NCBI RefSeq assembly: GCF_019703515.2
Contig: NC_059365.1
Coordinates: 40,810,001 to 40,874,000, forward strand
Source: Myxocyprinus asiaticus
Taxonomy: Eukaryota > Chordata > Actinopteri > Cypriniformes > Catostomidae
Length of the DNA: 64,000 nt
Direction: 5' to 3'
Position 1 is the stretch's first letter; the number at the start of each line of letters is the position of its first letter. A model generated the notes under the pieces. The model had not been told where the DNA came from. It saw nothing but the letters and a program-made list of their open reading frames with translations, and made no database searches. Positions 11,191 to 24,850 of this stretch are shown one piece after another. Both the position numbers and the translations under genes were made by a program.

Positions 11191-11501
11191 GCGTTAAATA
11201 AGATTTACTTTGCTACATAAGGCAGAAATGCGTCTGTGAAAAGGGTCCATTGCCCATAGTTAGGATAGCAAAATAAATAAGCTTTTCTACTTTTAAAAGG
11301 ACAGAGAAAACACCCATGTCTTTTGTTGTTGACATCAAAGGCAGTGCATCCAATTATATGGTATTTTGGTGCAAATTTATAAGCCACCTGGTAGAAGCTA
11401 GGCAAATAAGGTAGATGCCAACATGGTCAGGTTGCGTGACATCTTCAAAAACCATGAACAACTATATAAGGTAAAAGAAAATACGACCCAGAATACATTA
11501 A
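11191..11501. other. No feature recognised
   Basis: Short AT-rich interval with only unconvincing small ORFs. Confidence 0.4.
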
Positions 11502-11969
11502 AGGGATAGTTCACCCAAAAATGAAAATTCTCTCATCATTTACTCACCTTTTTAAATGTATTACTATAAATTCTCCTCCTTGCCCAGTAGGTGGCGAAAT
11601 GCATGGAGCATGCAAATTGACAAAAACAAAAGAAGAAGGATGTGAAATTGAAAGTGGGGATTGATGATAAAAAATAAAATAAAAAAAGGACTTAAAATTA
11701 TTCTGTTTCACTCCCACACTTATCATATCACTTCTGAAGATATAGATTTAATAAGTATTATGGATTACTTTTACACTGCCTTTATATGCTTTTTGGATCT
11801 TCAAAATGTTGGTACCCATTAACTTGCATTGCGAGGACCTACAGAGCTGAGATATTCTTCTAAAAAAAACATTTTGTATTCTGCAAAAGAAAGAAAGTCA
11901 AAGACATCTGTGATGGAATGAGGGTTGGTAAATTATGAGATCATTTTTATTTCTGGGAGAATTATCCCT
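11502..11969. mobile_element. TTAA-flanked MITE
   Basis: The left end AGGGATAGTTCACCCAAAAA and the right end GGGAGAATTATCCCT are imperfect inverted termini, both next to TTAA (11498-11501 and 11970-11973). Subterminal CTCTCATCATTTACTCACC on the left pairs with GGTTGGTAAATTATGAGA on the right. Length is about 470 bp, with no coding potential. The termini match the right end of 8005-8828. Confidence 0.7.
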
Positions 11970-12112
11970 TTAAATACAATGAGGATACACATGGTTTGTG
12001 CCAACTGTGTTTTGTGCAGTGTATTATTTATTGGCTGCCAAGAGAATGAAACCTTCAAATTTGAGAAACGTTTAAAATGGTCAATTTTCCTATTGAGCCT
12101 ATGTCATGTTAA

Positions 12113-12676
12113 AGGAAAATTTTGGGTTCAACACGTTAAATATAAGATAAGCTCAATAGATAGCATTTGTGGCATAACGTTGATTACCACAAAAAATTAA
12201 ATCGACTCCCTCCTTTTCTTTAAAAATTTAAAAATGTAGGTTGCAGTAAGGCACTTATAATGGAAGTGAATGGGGCCAATTTTTGGAGGGTTTAAAGGCA
12301 GAAATGTGAAGCTTATAATTTTATAAATGCACTTACATTAATTCTTCTGTTAAAACCTGTGTATTACTTGAGCTGTAAAGTCGTTTAAATCGTCATTTTT
12401 GTGGTGGACTACTACAGTATATTACCAGGATTACAGGGTTTACGGCATTGTCTTCATGGCAACGAAGTTGTAAAATTGAATATAAGTTTACACCAAAAAG
12501 GTTAGTTACTGATTTTATCACACTAAAATTATGTAAACATGCATATTGTTTATGTCTTGTGGCTATACATGTGTATTTTTATGTTTACAGATTGGCCCCA
12601 TTCACTTCCATTTTAAGTGCCTTACTGTGATAATCAACATTCTGCCACAGATGCCGTCAATTGAGCTTATTTTATA
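12113..12676. mobile_element. Palindromic TTAA MITE, family M1, copy 1
   Basis: Long inverted arms carry GTGAATGGGGCCAATTTTTGG on the left side and GATTGGCCCCATTCACTTCC on the right, with AAGCTCAATAGATAGCATT and its partner GCCGTCAATTGAGCTTA near the ends. The left end lies against TTAA (12109-12112); the right end is decayed. Copies 2-4 are at 14800-15305, 30353-30854 and 31672-34250 (split). No ORF is conserved between copies, so this is non-coding. Confidence 0.7.
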
Positions 12677-14340
12677 TTAAAGGTGGACCCAGTAAGTTTT
12701 ACTCCTAAAGACATGATTGTAATTTTGCAATAAATGTAGGAAATCATGAGCACTCACATTAAAATGAAGACTTCGGTCATATCAGTAACCTTATAAAAGC
12801 TGTTTTATTCTACATGGAGAGGGTCTGCAAATGTATAAAATAATGGTTAGGTTTTGGGCTTTGACATAGTATTACACTTTATAGTTATGGTAAGGTTTGG
12901 GGTTAAACTTACAATAAATCATCAGAATGCTACTTCAAAACCTCGCTGCTTCTCTTGTATGTTTTGTACAAGCAATCTCATAAGATTTATAACGATTTCA
13001 GCATCTCGTAATATTCTTACGAATTCACATGAGATTGGGTTGGGTCGTCACATGATGTCCAATGTAAATGTCTGGGTCCTGAAAAGCAAAACTAGTTGAA
13101 AAACTCTGTATTACATAACGAAAGTGCCCTCAAATCCTTTTGACGCTGGTGAAGTGTCCATGACAAACGTCTCTTTCTGCAAGGGTTGGTTGCTCTGACC
13201 GTATCCAGGTGATAAAACAGAAAAAGGTTGGTGTCAGAATAGAAGACAAAACAGATATCTGACAGTTACTGCCATAACATGAGAGACTTCTTAACTTGCC
13301 CATAAATGTGTTTGTGTTGGAGAGAATAGCTTAATGCTATTGGAACTCTGTCACTTTAGCTGCTGCAGTGAGAGATGAAGCATTTAACGCTTAGCCGAGG
13401 TGTTTCATTTCTGACAGCTGAGCCGCTTAAACCCCAGCGTGAGAGAGATGACTGACAGCACTTAATGAGCAGAGGCAGGGAAGAGTGTATGAGAGAAAGA
13501 GAGACAGAGAGAAAGAAGGAAAGAGGATTAAAGGTCTTTATACTGAACATGGCCTTGTGACATGCAGTGATGCATACTGAAGCGGCTCATAACACAATTA
13601 TCATATTAACATGATGGGTAAACTAAGAAAGAAATTGCTCTTTCATAGCTCAGTAGACTTCTCGTTTGGGTTTCAGTTGAATCAACTTTGTCAGAGATGT
13701 TTCTCTTAAAAATCCTTAAGACAAATAAAAAGTAGTCATAAATGAGACGAGTATTGACATACAGTAAGAGTATAAATCTGTTAAATGAATGTGAAAGCAT
13801 AGCTCTTTTGATTTACAAACTTTGGTATCTTGACAAATCTGAGCACAGCTTGGGAAACAGTTTGAGACATTGTTGAGATCTCTTTCTAAACTGATGAAGA
13901 GACAGAAGTCTCCATGTGCTTTCCATTGAATCTCATATCTATCTAGTGTAACAACTGAGATACAGTATTAAACAGATCTCATATGGTATTTCTTAATGCT
14001 TGTGCTGTGCTACTGAAGGATCATAACCTCACATTGATGGCTAGAAATGGGGTCAGGAGGATGAGTCAAGGATTCTGGGTCATCAAGAAAGTACTTGAAG
14101 ATCACGTTGCACATTACATGTTGCACCCTGTGTTTGATCACATTGTGCGATTCATTCACAAATACCAGCATCCTTTGATCTGTGAGTAATCAGTTTTGTA
14201 AAGTGGATATGAATATTTGTGAAAAAAAAAGAAGGATTAGGGTTAATATGCTCATCAATACTAAGAAATAGCTCTAAATATTAAATGTAGAGTTTGATAA
14301 CTGACAGGGGCTCTGGGCGATGTCAGCTTTCTGCAGTATT
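12677..14340. other. No gene recognised
   Basis: Apparently single-copy sequence. The small ORFs (12854-13099, 13983-14189 and others) lack recognisable domains and splice context. Confidence 0.4.
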
Positions 14341-14525
14341 AAAAGGGTCATTTCACGAGGAATCAAATTTTCCTTGATATTTTGACATTTAAGAGGTCTT
14401 TCTATTATAAAAAAAACATACTGTACATTTCAGAACTCAAAACTTAATCCCCAATGCAATAAAAGCAATTATTGAAACCATGCTGCAAAAATGCCTTATT
14501 CTCTACTTCCGTGACTACCCTACAT
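14341..14525 (+). repeat. Truncated dispersed repeat, same family as about 29240-30335
   Basis: It begins AAAAGGGTCATTTCACGAGG, the inverse of the right end AGCACTTCATGACCCCTTT at 30311-30329, and contains TACTGTACATTTCAGAACTC, which recurs at 29239. No ORF. Confidence 0.5.
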
Positions 14526-14540
14526 CACTAGAGGTACATT

Positions 14541-14782
14541 AATTCTTCTTTTTTTTTTTCTCTCCCCAATTTGGCATGCCCAATTCCCAATGCACTCTAA
14601 GTCCTCGTGGTGGTGTAGTTACTCAATCCAGGTGGTGGAGGATGAATCTCAGTTGCCTCCGTGTCTGAGACTGTCAATCCGCACATCTTATCACGTGACT
14701 TGTTGAGCGCGATACCGCGGAGACATAGCACGTATGAAGGCTTTGAACTCGCGACTCCAGGGGTGGTAGTCAGTGTTTTAAA
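14541..14782 (-). repeat. tRNA-derived SINE-like repeat, internally deleted
   Basis: On the minus strand the head reads CTACCACCCCTGGAGTCGCG then GAGTTCAAAGCC (B box-like), and the body continues to CAACTGAGATTCATCC and an A/T-rich tail with GGGCATGCCAAATTGGGG. This layout fits a common fish SINE-like repeat; the segment after the B box appears shortened. Confidence 0.5.
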
Positions 14783-14799
14783 AAAAAGCAAAAGTCTGG

Positions 14800-15305
14800 G
14801 TTCCAGTGAGAAACTTACATTGGAAGTTAACGGGGCCAATCCTTAAACATTAAAATACTCACTGTTTCAAAAGTATAGACACAAGACATAAACAATATGC
14901 ATTTTAACATGAATAAAGTGTAATAAAATCACTTACAAACCATTTCTGTGTAAAGTTAAATCCAATTTTACAACTTTGTTGCCATGACAACGTAACGCCG
15001 TAAACCCTATCAACGATCATTTAAACAACGTTACAGCTCAAATTCTACATGAGTTTCAATAGAAGAATTAATGTAAGTGCTTTTATAAAATTATAAGCTT
15101 CACATTTCTGTCTTTAAACCCTTCAAAATTTGGCCACATTCACTTCCATTGTAAACATTCATAAGTGCCTCACTGTAACCTACATTTTGGTTTAGTTTTT
15201 TTAAGAAAAAGAGGGACGAGTCGAAACTATTTTTTATAGTAATCAACATTATGCCAAAAAATGCTGTCGATTGATCTTAACTTGTATTGAACCTGGAATA
15301 TTCCT
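14800..15305. mobile_element. Palindromic TTAA MITE, family M1, copy 2
   Basis: It contains both arms of the M1 family (AACGGGGCCAATCC near 14829, TTGGCCACATTCACTTCC near 15131) and ends TTGAACCTGGAATATTCC next to TTAA (15306-15309). The left outer end is missing. Confidence 0.65.
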
Positions 15306-18259
15306 TTAAAACATCTGTTGAAGACAAGGAGCGATAAGTTACAGTTTCGGACTGTCCACGATCTCATGCATTTTTTGTACAAAACTTGAAAGAACTTTCT
15401 TGATCTGGCAAGCTTATTGTCTTGCTTTATGGAACATCCAGGTTTTAAGAGTGCACAAGTTTTTAATCAACTGCTTGGAAACCAAGTCGTGTTTACACGG
15501 GTTGATGCAATAAACACTTTTCAAATAACTAATCACCAGCCTGATCTCATGAAAATGATGTGATGGTGGTGACATTTTTGCAAAGTGACACTACATGGTT
15601 CCTTACACGTATGAGGGCAGTTCTGGGGTGAAATGTCCACAGTGTGGCGTTAAAAGTGGGTTAAATGTCCTTTCAAACAGAGGAGGTTGATGTAAACAGA
15701 TGAGGTTAAAAGTAAATGTTTTTGAATCTACGAAAAGTAATGGAGTTTATTAACAGAGGTTCAGGAGGAACATGTTCATTTTAATCTGACAAATCACAGC
15801 CAAGGAGCAGGAGTATATAAGCCGCTGCTTAACTGCTTCCTGTGACAACTCTCCTAACATCCCACCTCCACCCCATCTCCATCTATTCTCTAGATTCATT
15901 ATCTAAATAAGTAAAGTCCAGGGGGGTAATCAGGACTCGAGTTGAGTCTCGAGCTCCGAGTCCTACAGTATATGGACAGCAAGCCAAATACATTTACTGC
16001 TTCAACACAAGATTACATTAACATATGAAAAACTGAAAGTGTTTATGAACTGATATTCTGCCAGTTTACTTGTGATTTGTGTGAAAATGAATAAGTCATT
16101 GTTGTGGTTGTCTCAGCTTCAAAGGGTAAGCCAATGGACCGCCCACAGTCCGTGCTCTAACGTCTGATGCACACAGCACACAAAACTGGAAAATGCTTTC
16201 TGAAGTTAATCAGTCATAATCTGATTGGCTGGTTTGATGCAACTTCTGCGAGTAGAAGCACACAGGACATTTCATCAATGTGCCTGGAAACAGAGTCGTG
16301 TTCACAAGGTTCCGCATAAATACAATGAGCGCTTTTGAGGACAAAGGTTTGCCAGACATACATTTATTTAAAGACAATCAGAGTTTCGTTTGAGGCATGT
16401 TGCAGAAAGTAAAGTGGAAATCCACGAGCAGAGCTGAATTTTCTGCTTTGTTTACATAGTTATGTCTGTGAAATTCTCTATAATGAGGTTTTCTGTGCTG
16501 TACTTGCACTCTCTACACATTTTGTGCCATTTTCCAGTGCATTTTTGTACAATCGCTTGCAGAGATTGCCATGCTATTTTATAAATTGTTTCTTTCCCCT
16601 TGTCTGTCTTTTATTATGGTATCGTATATATCTGTTAACCTCGCCCCTAAACCACAAGTAATGGCAAAACCAACTGTGACTGTTAGTTAGATGATTTTTC
16701 TTATCGAAGTGAGTGGTTCTTGACAAGTTTAAGCTGCTATACGGTCCAGACCTTTGCTGTTTTAGTCAAAGGTCTGGCTATGCGAGACTATTGTTATTGT
16801 AGTGACTCTAGTGTTTAACCAGGAAAGTGCTGTGATACGTACAACGAGCAAAATGTAGTTTTAGTAACTGACTGCTTATCACTGGTTTCGTTTTAATGGC
16901 AAAGGTTTATTTCAGATTGGTGGCATCAAATCTAACAAGAGGCATTTTAAACTTAACTAGAATCGGAATTTCTGCTTTGTTTTCAAAATTATGTCTGTGA
17001 AGTTATTAGCACTGATTACTTTTTGGTCGACAGAAATTCTGATCACAATGTGTATACACGTTTCCCGCTATTTAAATAGTGGCTTGTACAAGCACCGTCA
17101 TTTGAATTTATTTCAATGGCAGTCTATTATTGTTGTAGAACCTATTTCCCTGCCCCTAAACGGCATGTTAAAACAAAACAAACTGGTAGTGTTCATGTTG
17201 GATGTCAGTCAGACTGTCTAAGTAGGAGTACTAGGCCAGAATAATATGCAATGTGGACCAGACTTTATACCACAGTCAATGGCGTAGATTTGGCTTGAAC
17301 ATTGGGGGGGGATCCATTGATCCATTGACCCCTACACCTTTGACCACAGTCAAGAGCCTGTCTACACTAAGGAGAGAATATACAATCTGTTTGTGTGCAT
17401 TATGTGTGCAGTTGTGCATGCATGATTGAGTGTGAGGTTAATTTTGGTAGGTGTGTGGGATGAGCAGTTTTTTTGGATGGTAGAACACAGCTGCAGGAAT
17501 ATCATGTTTCAGACATAATCAGAACAAATTCACTCCTGATTGCCTCAGTGTTGGACCAAACATATTTTACCTCCCTTCACACACAACACATGCATATATG
17601 CCATATGCACAAGCTCACAATACTCACAAATGTTAAAATGGATGAATCAAATTCAGAAAAAGGTTTCATGCATTAAACTGAATTCAAAAAAAAAAAAATG
17701 TAAATCAAATGCCACATTCAGTTTATTTCCTTGCTGAAGTGTCAGAGCATCAGGACTCTTATGGGTTAGAATAATCACCATTAAAACCATTAATTTGCAT
17801 AATTTGCTTTGGATTTCATTTTTATCTTTCTTTTTTCTTTTTGTAAATTTTACAAAAACTTGACACGGTTGCATTTAACAAATCCCAAAATCAAAAGAAA
17901 AATATATGTTTTGCTGAAAGAGTAAAAGCCTATTTTTAAGACCTTTAGGTTTTTTTCTTTTTTTTTTTTTTTTTTTTTTGCATTGTGGAGTTTTTTTGTA
18001 CAGTAATTCCCATTTTTCTCAATAATGAATACAGTAATTATTTGCATAACTGTAATGAGATTGTATGCATTACGGAAATGAGCAGCCTGATCTACTTATT
18101 ATTTGTAGGTATTCATACATTTACACATACATTTTTGTACATTTAAATAGACTGCAATGTACAATATGGGTAAATTGACAGCATCTAAAACACAGAGGTT
18201 TTTACATATTTACAGCTTTATAAATGTAAAAATATTTCTGAATCCTTTATATAATAAAT
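15306..18259. other. No gene recognised
   Basis: No convincing exon. A TATA-like GGAGTATATAAGCCGCTG lies at 15811. Homopolymer runs: T-rich at 17950-17980, A at 17686. Similar short blocks recur at about 16435 and 16975 (TCTGCTTTGTTT followed by TTATGTCTGTGAA), hinting at a diverged local duplication. Confidence 0.4.
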
Positions 18260-19246
18260 AGGGCTGCCTGTCTATTAAATTGTTTTTTAATCGCATTATT
18301 TTATTTGTAGTTAATCGTGATTAATCGCAGATTTTGAAAGTGCTGAAATTTGACTCTATATATACTTCTTTTCCTGTAAAAATGCATTTATTTCCATCTT
18401 AGGAAATAAAACAAAACAATACGTAACAATACAATTCTTTATTAACATTTTCCACAGTACAAAGATAGAAATGCACTAAAATAGCAGCAATTCAAGTAAC
18501 ATTAAACATTTCCCAAAGTCTAACTGGGAGGTTGACTAATTGAGAACTAGTCCCCACATATTTTCATTGTAATGGGCATTAAATCTCTTAAACACAAATT
18601 ATTCACAATCTGCCGGTAGACTGTGGCTATTCGCTTTTCTACAGCAATCATGAAGCCGCGTTTATGTTTCGCATCAAGGCATCAATGCCAGCACCACTTT
18701 GAACTCCACATGAAAACTTCTCATTCTGCGTTTTGGTGATAGTTAAGATTTGGTGTGCTTCTGTGGTAATTAAAATGCACCTTACATAGGCTGAAAAATA
18801 CTTGATTTCTATAACAAATCCCATCTGGGCTTGTTTTGTACATCGAATAGTATTAAGCGGTCCTTTCTCCATCATTTTATCATGGAAGTGCTGTTGTGTG
18901 GGCAGAGATACTTTTACTGAGATACAACCTCTGCGGCTCTATCATAGGAGAGATTGTAACTGTCAACTAACGTGTTACGACAGTACCGCGCATAGAATGT
19001 TTATGGGACTGCCACATTATGCTATTTTATGCTTAGCTTGTAGGCTCATCTTGGTAGAAGGGCTCTGGTATGTGTGTGTGATGTGAAGTGTGTGTCAGTG
19101 TAATGACTCCGGGCAGACAGATTACACAGGTTCCGCCCTTCCCAACAAGTGTTTGGTAAATGCATTAATTGCGAGTAAGAAAAGTTAATGCGTTAAACAT
19201 TTAAAATTAATCGCATGCATTAACGCGTTAATTCTGACAGCTTTGA
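18260..19246. mobile_element. hAT-like non-autonomous element
   Basis: The left end AGGGCTGCCTG, followed by GTGATTAATCGCAG, faces a right end TTAACGCGTTAATTCTGACA. The termini have the AGGGCTG...CAG pattern seen at 31708-33852. No transposase motif was found; the small ORFs on both strands overlap and look accidental. No 8-bp duplication could be confirmed because the right tip is mutated (CAGCTTTG). Confidence 0.55.
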
Positions 19247-20095
19247 ATAGTTACAGTTTTAATATTTTATAGATATTTTATATCCCCTTACTAACCCAAC
19301 CCCTAAAACTAAGCATGTCTATACAATCTAAAAAGGTTGTTGTGTGACAATAATATTATATTGTATATACTAATATATATACAATATACTATATAATAGT
19401 ATATACAATATACTATTATAAAGATATTTTACCCCTAAACCTAACCATAAACATTTCTTAACAATGTAAAACATTTTCCAGGCAGATAAATGTAATCACA
19501 ATAATTTATTGCAAAAAATGGCAAAAGCTTGCATTCGAATGCTCCCTGACAGCATGCAATATCTTTGTGTGAGAGTAGAATTTAAGTTGTTAATCACTGA
19601 AAATGTTCTGCTGATGCACACCATGAAGGCGTCATATCTTATTCAAAAGAAAACTTTAGAAATTTGGAATGTCGCAATCACTCACGAGACCGTATGGTCA
19701 ATATACTGTATTTTCTGAAATAAAGCTGACCCTGAATATAAGTAGCACCTGGTCAAAACTGCATTGTTTAGAGGAAAAAAAAAACAAAAAAAAAACAGAG
19801 AAGTCACATCTCTGTATAAATCGCACTGACAAAGATTTTATTTATGGCAGGCACTAAGACCCGGGAGTAGCCACCCGAGTCCCGACTTCCCTTCATCCGC
19901 TCAAAGGTCAGACACACTCCGTTATGATGATTAAATTACCTCAGGAAATACAGTTCTCTATGCTTTGTAACTCTATGCTGTATTCAAATAAACAGCTTTT
20001 AGTCTGTGAGTAAAACAGTATGCCTGTTATAAAATTCATTCATTATCATAAGAAACTGTCTTTCTGTGGATATTTCTAATATTTGAACCCTCTAT
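19247..20095. other. No gene recognised
   Basis: AT-rich, with a TATAATAGTATATAC-type run at 19340-19410 and A-rich runs at 19778-19795. Confidence 0.4.
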
Positions 20096-20272
20096 GTGTA
20101 ACCGGTCCTACTCGACCCACTCCAAGCGGGATTCAAACCGGGTCTCTGGCATGGGAGGTGGGCACACTAACGAGGAGGCTAAAGGCTACAGCCTGTAGCA
20201 TCAGTCTCTAGTGCACCTCTTGAGGCCAGGGGAGTGAGGCTAACACACTGCTGGCTACCGTTACATATGCTG
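20096..20272 (-). repeat. tRNA-Gly-like retrosequence (SINE-like)
   Basis: On the minus strand the segment CACCTCCCATGCCAGAGACC followed by CGGTTTGAATCCCG resembles the anticodon arm (loop CTCCCAT, anticodon CCC) and T arm with B box of a glycine tRNA. The 5' half is degenerate, so it cannot fold as a good tRNA. The unit is bounded by inverted tips (TGTAACCGGT and ACCGTTACA). Confidence 0.55.
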
Positions 20273-20301
20273 TGCATTAATTATAAGGTTTACTGACTGA
20301 T

Positions 20302-21977
20302 TAGCTGCGTTTACATGGGCACTTTCTGTTTTAATCGGAATGAAATTATTCCGATTGATGATTCCAAACATACTGTTTACATGAATGCTACATAAAGTGA
20401 TCGGATTGATGTGAGCGTTTATGTGTATCAAGCATCAGATCGGAACTGCTGTTGTGACATGTGTACACTGCAAGATTATACAGCATTCCCTCGCCGTTTG
20501 AAGGGGTGTTCACACTTGACTTTGAACACATACAATTATTTCTGACTTCTCTACAAATGAGGATATGATGTTATGCGCAACGGCTTGTAGTTTTAATAAT
20601 CAATACATCGTAAATAAAAAATGTTAAATGTAAAATGTTCAAATATACCATTTACTCATTTTCCAGCAACAATAAAAACATCCAGCTTTGAAATATACAG
20701 CCTTTGAATTGAGCCAAGAGGTCAGTTCTATTTACCTGTTTCATGTGATATCATTATATGACCTCACTGCCATATACCGTACAGTATATGAACAAAACTC
20801 CACATACCTTCTGTGTGCTGCGCTGTGGGATGCGAAAAAAGTCAGCAAAAAATGTGTTTCTATTTATAAAGCTAAATAAAGTGATACTGCTGTTTACATA
20901 CCAGAGCCAAAATCACAAAGTCAACCAGTGATGAAGGGGGAGAGCAGCGATTAAACACTTAAATTTATAATACCACGACAATGTAAGATGTGTGACGATT
21001 GCAACATCTTGTATAAAAAGCACTATAACGTCACTATACAGTATATATTTAACTGTAGGCTATACAGTATACTAACATTAGTCATTAAACAACACATAAG
21101 ATTTTGAAGCACAGAATTTATTCACGCCACCATATTACAATGTAAAAATAGTCATATTTACACAGCAAGCTGATACTGAAAATGCTGGATATTTTTTAAT
21201 TAATAACATTAATTATGCTACAAAAGAGACAACATATGCATGACAACATAAATAAAACACAATAGGTATAATTAATAATTTGCTTAAGTTTGTTTGCCTC
21301 GATTGCTTAAAGCAGATCTTACTTTCATATAGGAGGGATCATCACAGACGTTTAGTAATATAGTGACCGAATCAGACCAGAAAACAACACAAACATTCGT
21401 AACTCCTGAATGAGAGATGTTTACGGTGATATACCGCTGGGTATGTGTGCTTGCCGATCACACGTCAGACTGGCCGGTGTACGGAGATGAATCGTGAATA
21501 AAATATATTTAAATGTCAGTGAAAGTCAAATCTGGCAACATTTCTGCTGACTTCAGACATGTGCACACATTTCCTGGCACTTGGCATGGATCAAAAGCAA
21601 CTTTTGGATGCTTTTAATGACGTAATTTCACAGGTGTTTCTCCATTCACCGCTTTTGCCTCTTTACGCTGATGGTCACAAAAATGTCCTCTGTTATGAAA
21701 GTTATTCATTGTGCCTAAAACGTCATGACGCGTCAGTACTGGACATGTGCAGATCGTCCCAGTTTCACAAAGCAATCTGATCAAGTGTTTACATGGCAAA
21801 AATTCTCTTTTCAAATGGATTAGAAAAGGTTTACACCACCCTTTACAATCCAAATTAAATTTAAATCAGATGTGGCCAATTTAATTCGATTGACGTGGTT
21901 ACATGAGACTGTTTTATTCAGATTCAGCTTCTAGTCCGATCACAAATGGATTACCAGGGTTCGTGTAAACGCACCTA
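20302..21977. mobile_element. DNA element with GCGTTTACATG-type inverted termini
   Basis: The left end AGCTGCGTTTACATGGGCAC pairs with the reverse complement of the right end, AGGTGCGTTTACACGAACCC. Subterminal blocks also pair (GATCGGATTGATG on the left; GATCGGACTAGAAGC on the right, reverse strand). It is about 1.7 kb. No transposase domain is visible in the small ORFs. A related GCGTTTACATGG block is at 25217. Confidence 0.55.
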
Positions 21978-24651
21978 TTGTTTTTACTATGAGTGTGGTG
22001 AAACTTAGAGTTTGTTAGAAACATAATGTTATGATGGACAGAATATTTAAACTGGTTGCATAAAGTACTTTGTAAAGGCAAAAGATTCTGAACTGGCCAC
22101 TTTAAAATGCTTCTACTGTCTCTGTGACTGATGTTTTCGTCTGTTTGAGTGTAAGCATACTGCATGTGCTTTGGCATGTCTGTGTTTGAACGGCCGTGCA
22201 GTTGACACGTGTGGCTTTTAAAAAGAGGTGATGGTTGAATGAAACAGGAGGATGTCACAAGTTAAAGATTTATTTGATCTAATTTATATGATGCTGTGTA
22301 AATGTAGCCGATTCTCTCTTAATTTAACTGATATTTACATTTCATCCTTTAATTTCATGATTTACTAAAAAAAATCATACTGTGAATGCAATACTGTACA
22401 TTATAAATGTCAACCGTCTCTTTTAAAACCATGGTATACCATGAAACCGTGACACCGTTACATCCCTATTTTTCACACATAGCTATCATATGTCTTCTGA
22501 AGTCTTGGATTTAAGATGATTTATGATGTTTTATGATGCTTTTGTGGTGTATTTTATGGTCTTTTTTAGCTGCAGCATATTCAGAAAACTCCTTTTGTGT
22601 CTTACGGTAAACAAAATACAAATGAAGTGATTAAGTAATGATGAAATGATGACAGAATTGTTATTAATTTTAACATTTTAAGGTTTGGTGCTGGTTAAAG
22701 TGATATTGTCCTTTGAAAAGAGTTGAATAGGGCACCAGAAGTTGCACAGAATCTAATTATTAAACCGTTATAATTTCAAATTAGGTAAATGTGTTAAATA
22801 CTGTTAATGTGATGGCATTGGACATTTAGGTAATCTCAATGGTCCTAAAAGGGTTAGTGAAATAGGCTTTAAGCATTTACTTTAAGCAAAATATAATTTC
22901 ATATATTTCTATTGATTTTGGAGTGAAATATGTCCCAGACACAAGTTTCATTATACTCACCCGTTTGATGTTTTTCATACTCTTTGAAATCAAACCCTAT
23001 CCCATGTGTCAAACGGCGTTCCCAATTTCTTCGAAACATTTTCCCAAAATGTTACTAAGGATTAACGAGCATGAGACAGGATTGTAATGGATCACTGGAT
23101 GAGGCATGTTTAGATATATCTTTAAAAGTGTATGAAGCCTCTCTAACTCACCTTTACTAAACAGCTGAAGATTGTATCCATGATCTGCTGACACCAGAGC
23201 AGCTAAAGACCAGCATGCTGTAACAGAGTCATTGTGAATGCCTCCAGTCTCTGCACTGTGGGGCTGGCGTGAAGTTAAAAACCCTGGGGCTCATTAACCA
23301 CTGGACCATCAAGGTGCATCAGGGTTCCTCACATCCTGAGTGCTCATCCGGAGATCAGAATCTTCCCATTTCCCAAGTAACAAATAAGGGCGATACAAAG
23401 AAGTTCATTTTTGAGCAACTGCGGTACACTGATCATGGTAAACTCTCCTGGGTGCTGAGATGTCTTTTAATTCATTAGTGGCTAATGGCTGAGAGTGTTT
23501 GAAGTTAAATGTGTGGAAAAATAGCTTTATGGCTCAATAGTTAATGACTAGAGATGGTAGATCATTCCTTGTGCTGATCATCAAAATTATTTTTACATGT
23601 CTTGTACATATCACGGCAGTTTCATGTTGAAATGAAGAGGCGCTAAAACAACTCTGTTGACTTGGGCCAGCAAGCAACCTCCCAGAACACTCTAGAAATG
23701 CCCTTGAAACTATTCAATCACCCTAACAACTGCATAGCAACACATTAAAAACCTTTCAAAACACCTCGGCAACCAATTAGCAACTGATGGTTCTGAGTGT
23801 CGCTGGACTGTTTTCTAGTTCCGTTCTCCATTAGAAGCAATGTAAAAACTACCGAAATGAGTGTTGCAGTTGTTGGCAGTCATAACAACTCAAAGTACTT
23901 GATATCAACGTACTGTAACTAACCTTGGTTCATAGTTTCACGTCATCCCAAGACTCTTTAAACTTTGATGGGTGAGGCACTGTCGAAAATCGGTCAACAC
24001 TATGGAGCCACATGCTTTTTTTGTGTGCTTTTTTGTTTTGTTTTTGTTTTTACCAATCTAATACACCAAATATCACATTATCTGCTAAGAACATACTCTG
24101 AAGCAAGTGAAAACACTGGAGATCGGAAAATGAAAACAGGCTAAAGTTATCAACCATGCAACACTTTCACGTTCAGGAAAAGGTTGTATATATTTAATAC
24201 AAGTAAGTATCTCACAGATTCCACTTCAGAGACAAGTGTCAGATTCAGTTTCAGAAAGTACAAGCATAGAAGATTACAGGTGACCAGCATATGTGGGTAC
24301 TGCTTCTAGAAACGTTCCTGTTTCTCCCACTTGAGTGAAAAGACGGAAGAATAACAAACCCAGAGGCTTGATAAAAGCAGGGATGTTTACATTCTTTGTC
24401 TGTCTTTTATTAACTGCTTTAATAATTTAAAGGTGTGTTTGTGAATGATGAGGGTATGTCATTTACTGGAAGCACTTACCACAACAACAGCTTTGAACCT
24501 TTAATGAAATTCCTGAGGACGAGTTTGCAGCCCTTTTCTCTAAGGTAAGGTAATATGTTTTTTATTTATTTAATTTTTTATTTAATTTTTTTTTTTTAAA
24601 GGGTTAGTTCACAAAAATTCTGTCATAATTTACCTCATGTTATTCCAAACC
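21978..24651. other. Intergenic sequence with small repeat remnants
   Basis: No gene seen. The minus strand of 22420-22470 reads GGGATGTAACGGTGTCACGG, like the tip of a fish hAT element. The stretch 23670-23785 has decayed repeats of words like GCAACCTCCCAGAACACTC and CACCTCGGCAACC. At 24600 AAAGGGTTAGTTCAC resembles the terminus of the 11502 MITE. Confidence 0.4.
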
Positions 24652-24850
24652 TAGGGTGCATTTCCCATACAAAAACGTAACTCACTGCTTAACTAAAATT
24701 GTACGATGAATCGTTGGAGAAAATAACTAGCTAGTCACAACTGTTTCTCGAAACCGTTGTAACTATGCCGCACATTTGTCATTTGCACCATGTTGAGCTT
24801 TCGTTAATTATGTTAAGCAGGGGGTGGAGTAATAACCTCTGTGGAGACCG
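24652..24850 (+). repeat. Dispersed repeat, same family as 1-178
   Basis: It carries ATCGTTGGAGAAAATAACTA, GCTAGTCACAACTGTTTC and AAACCGTTGTAACTATG in the same order as the reverse complement of 1-178. No ORF. Confidence 0.6.

Noticed and set aside
20096..20272. A functional tRNA-Gly gene on the minus strand
   Set aside because: The acceptor and D arms do not pair; only the T-arm and anticodon region are preserved.
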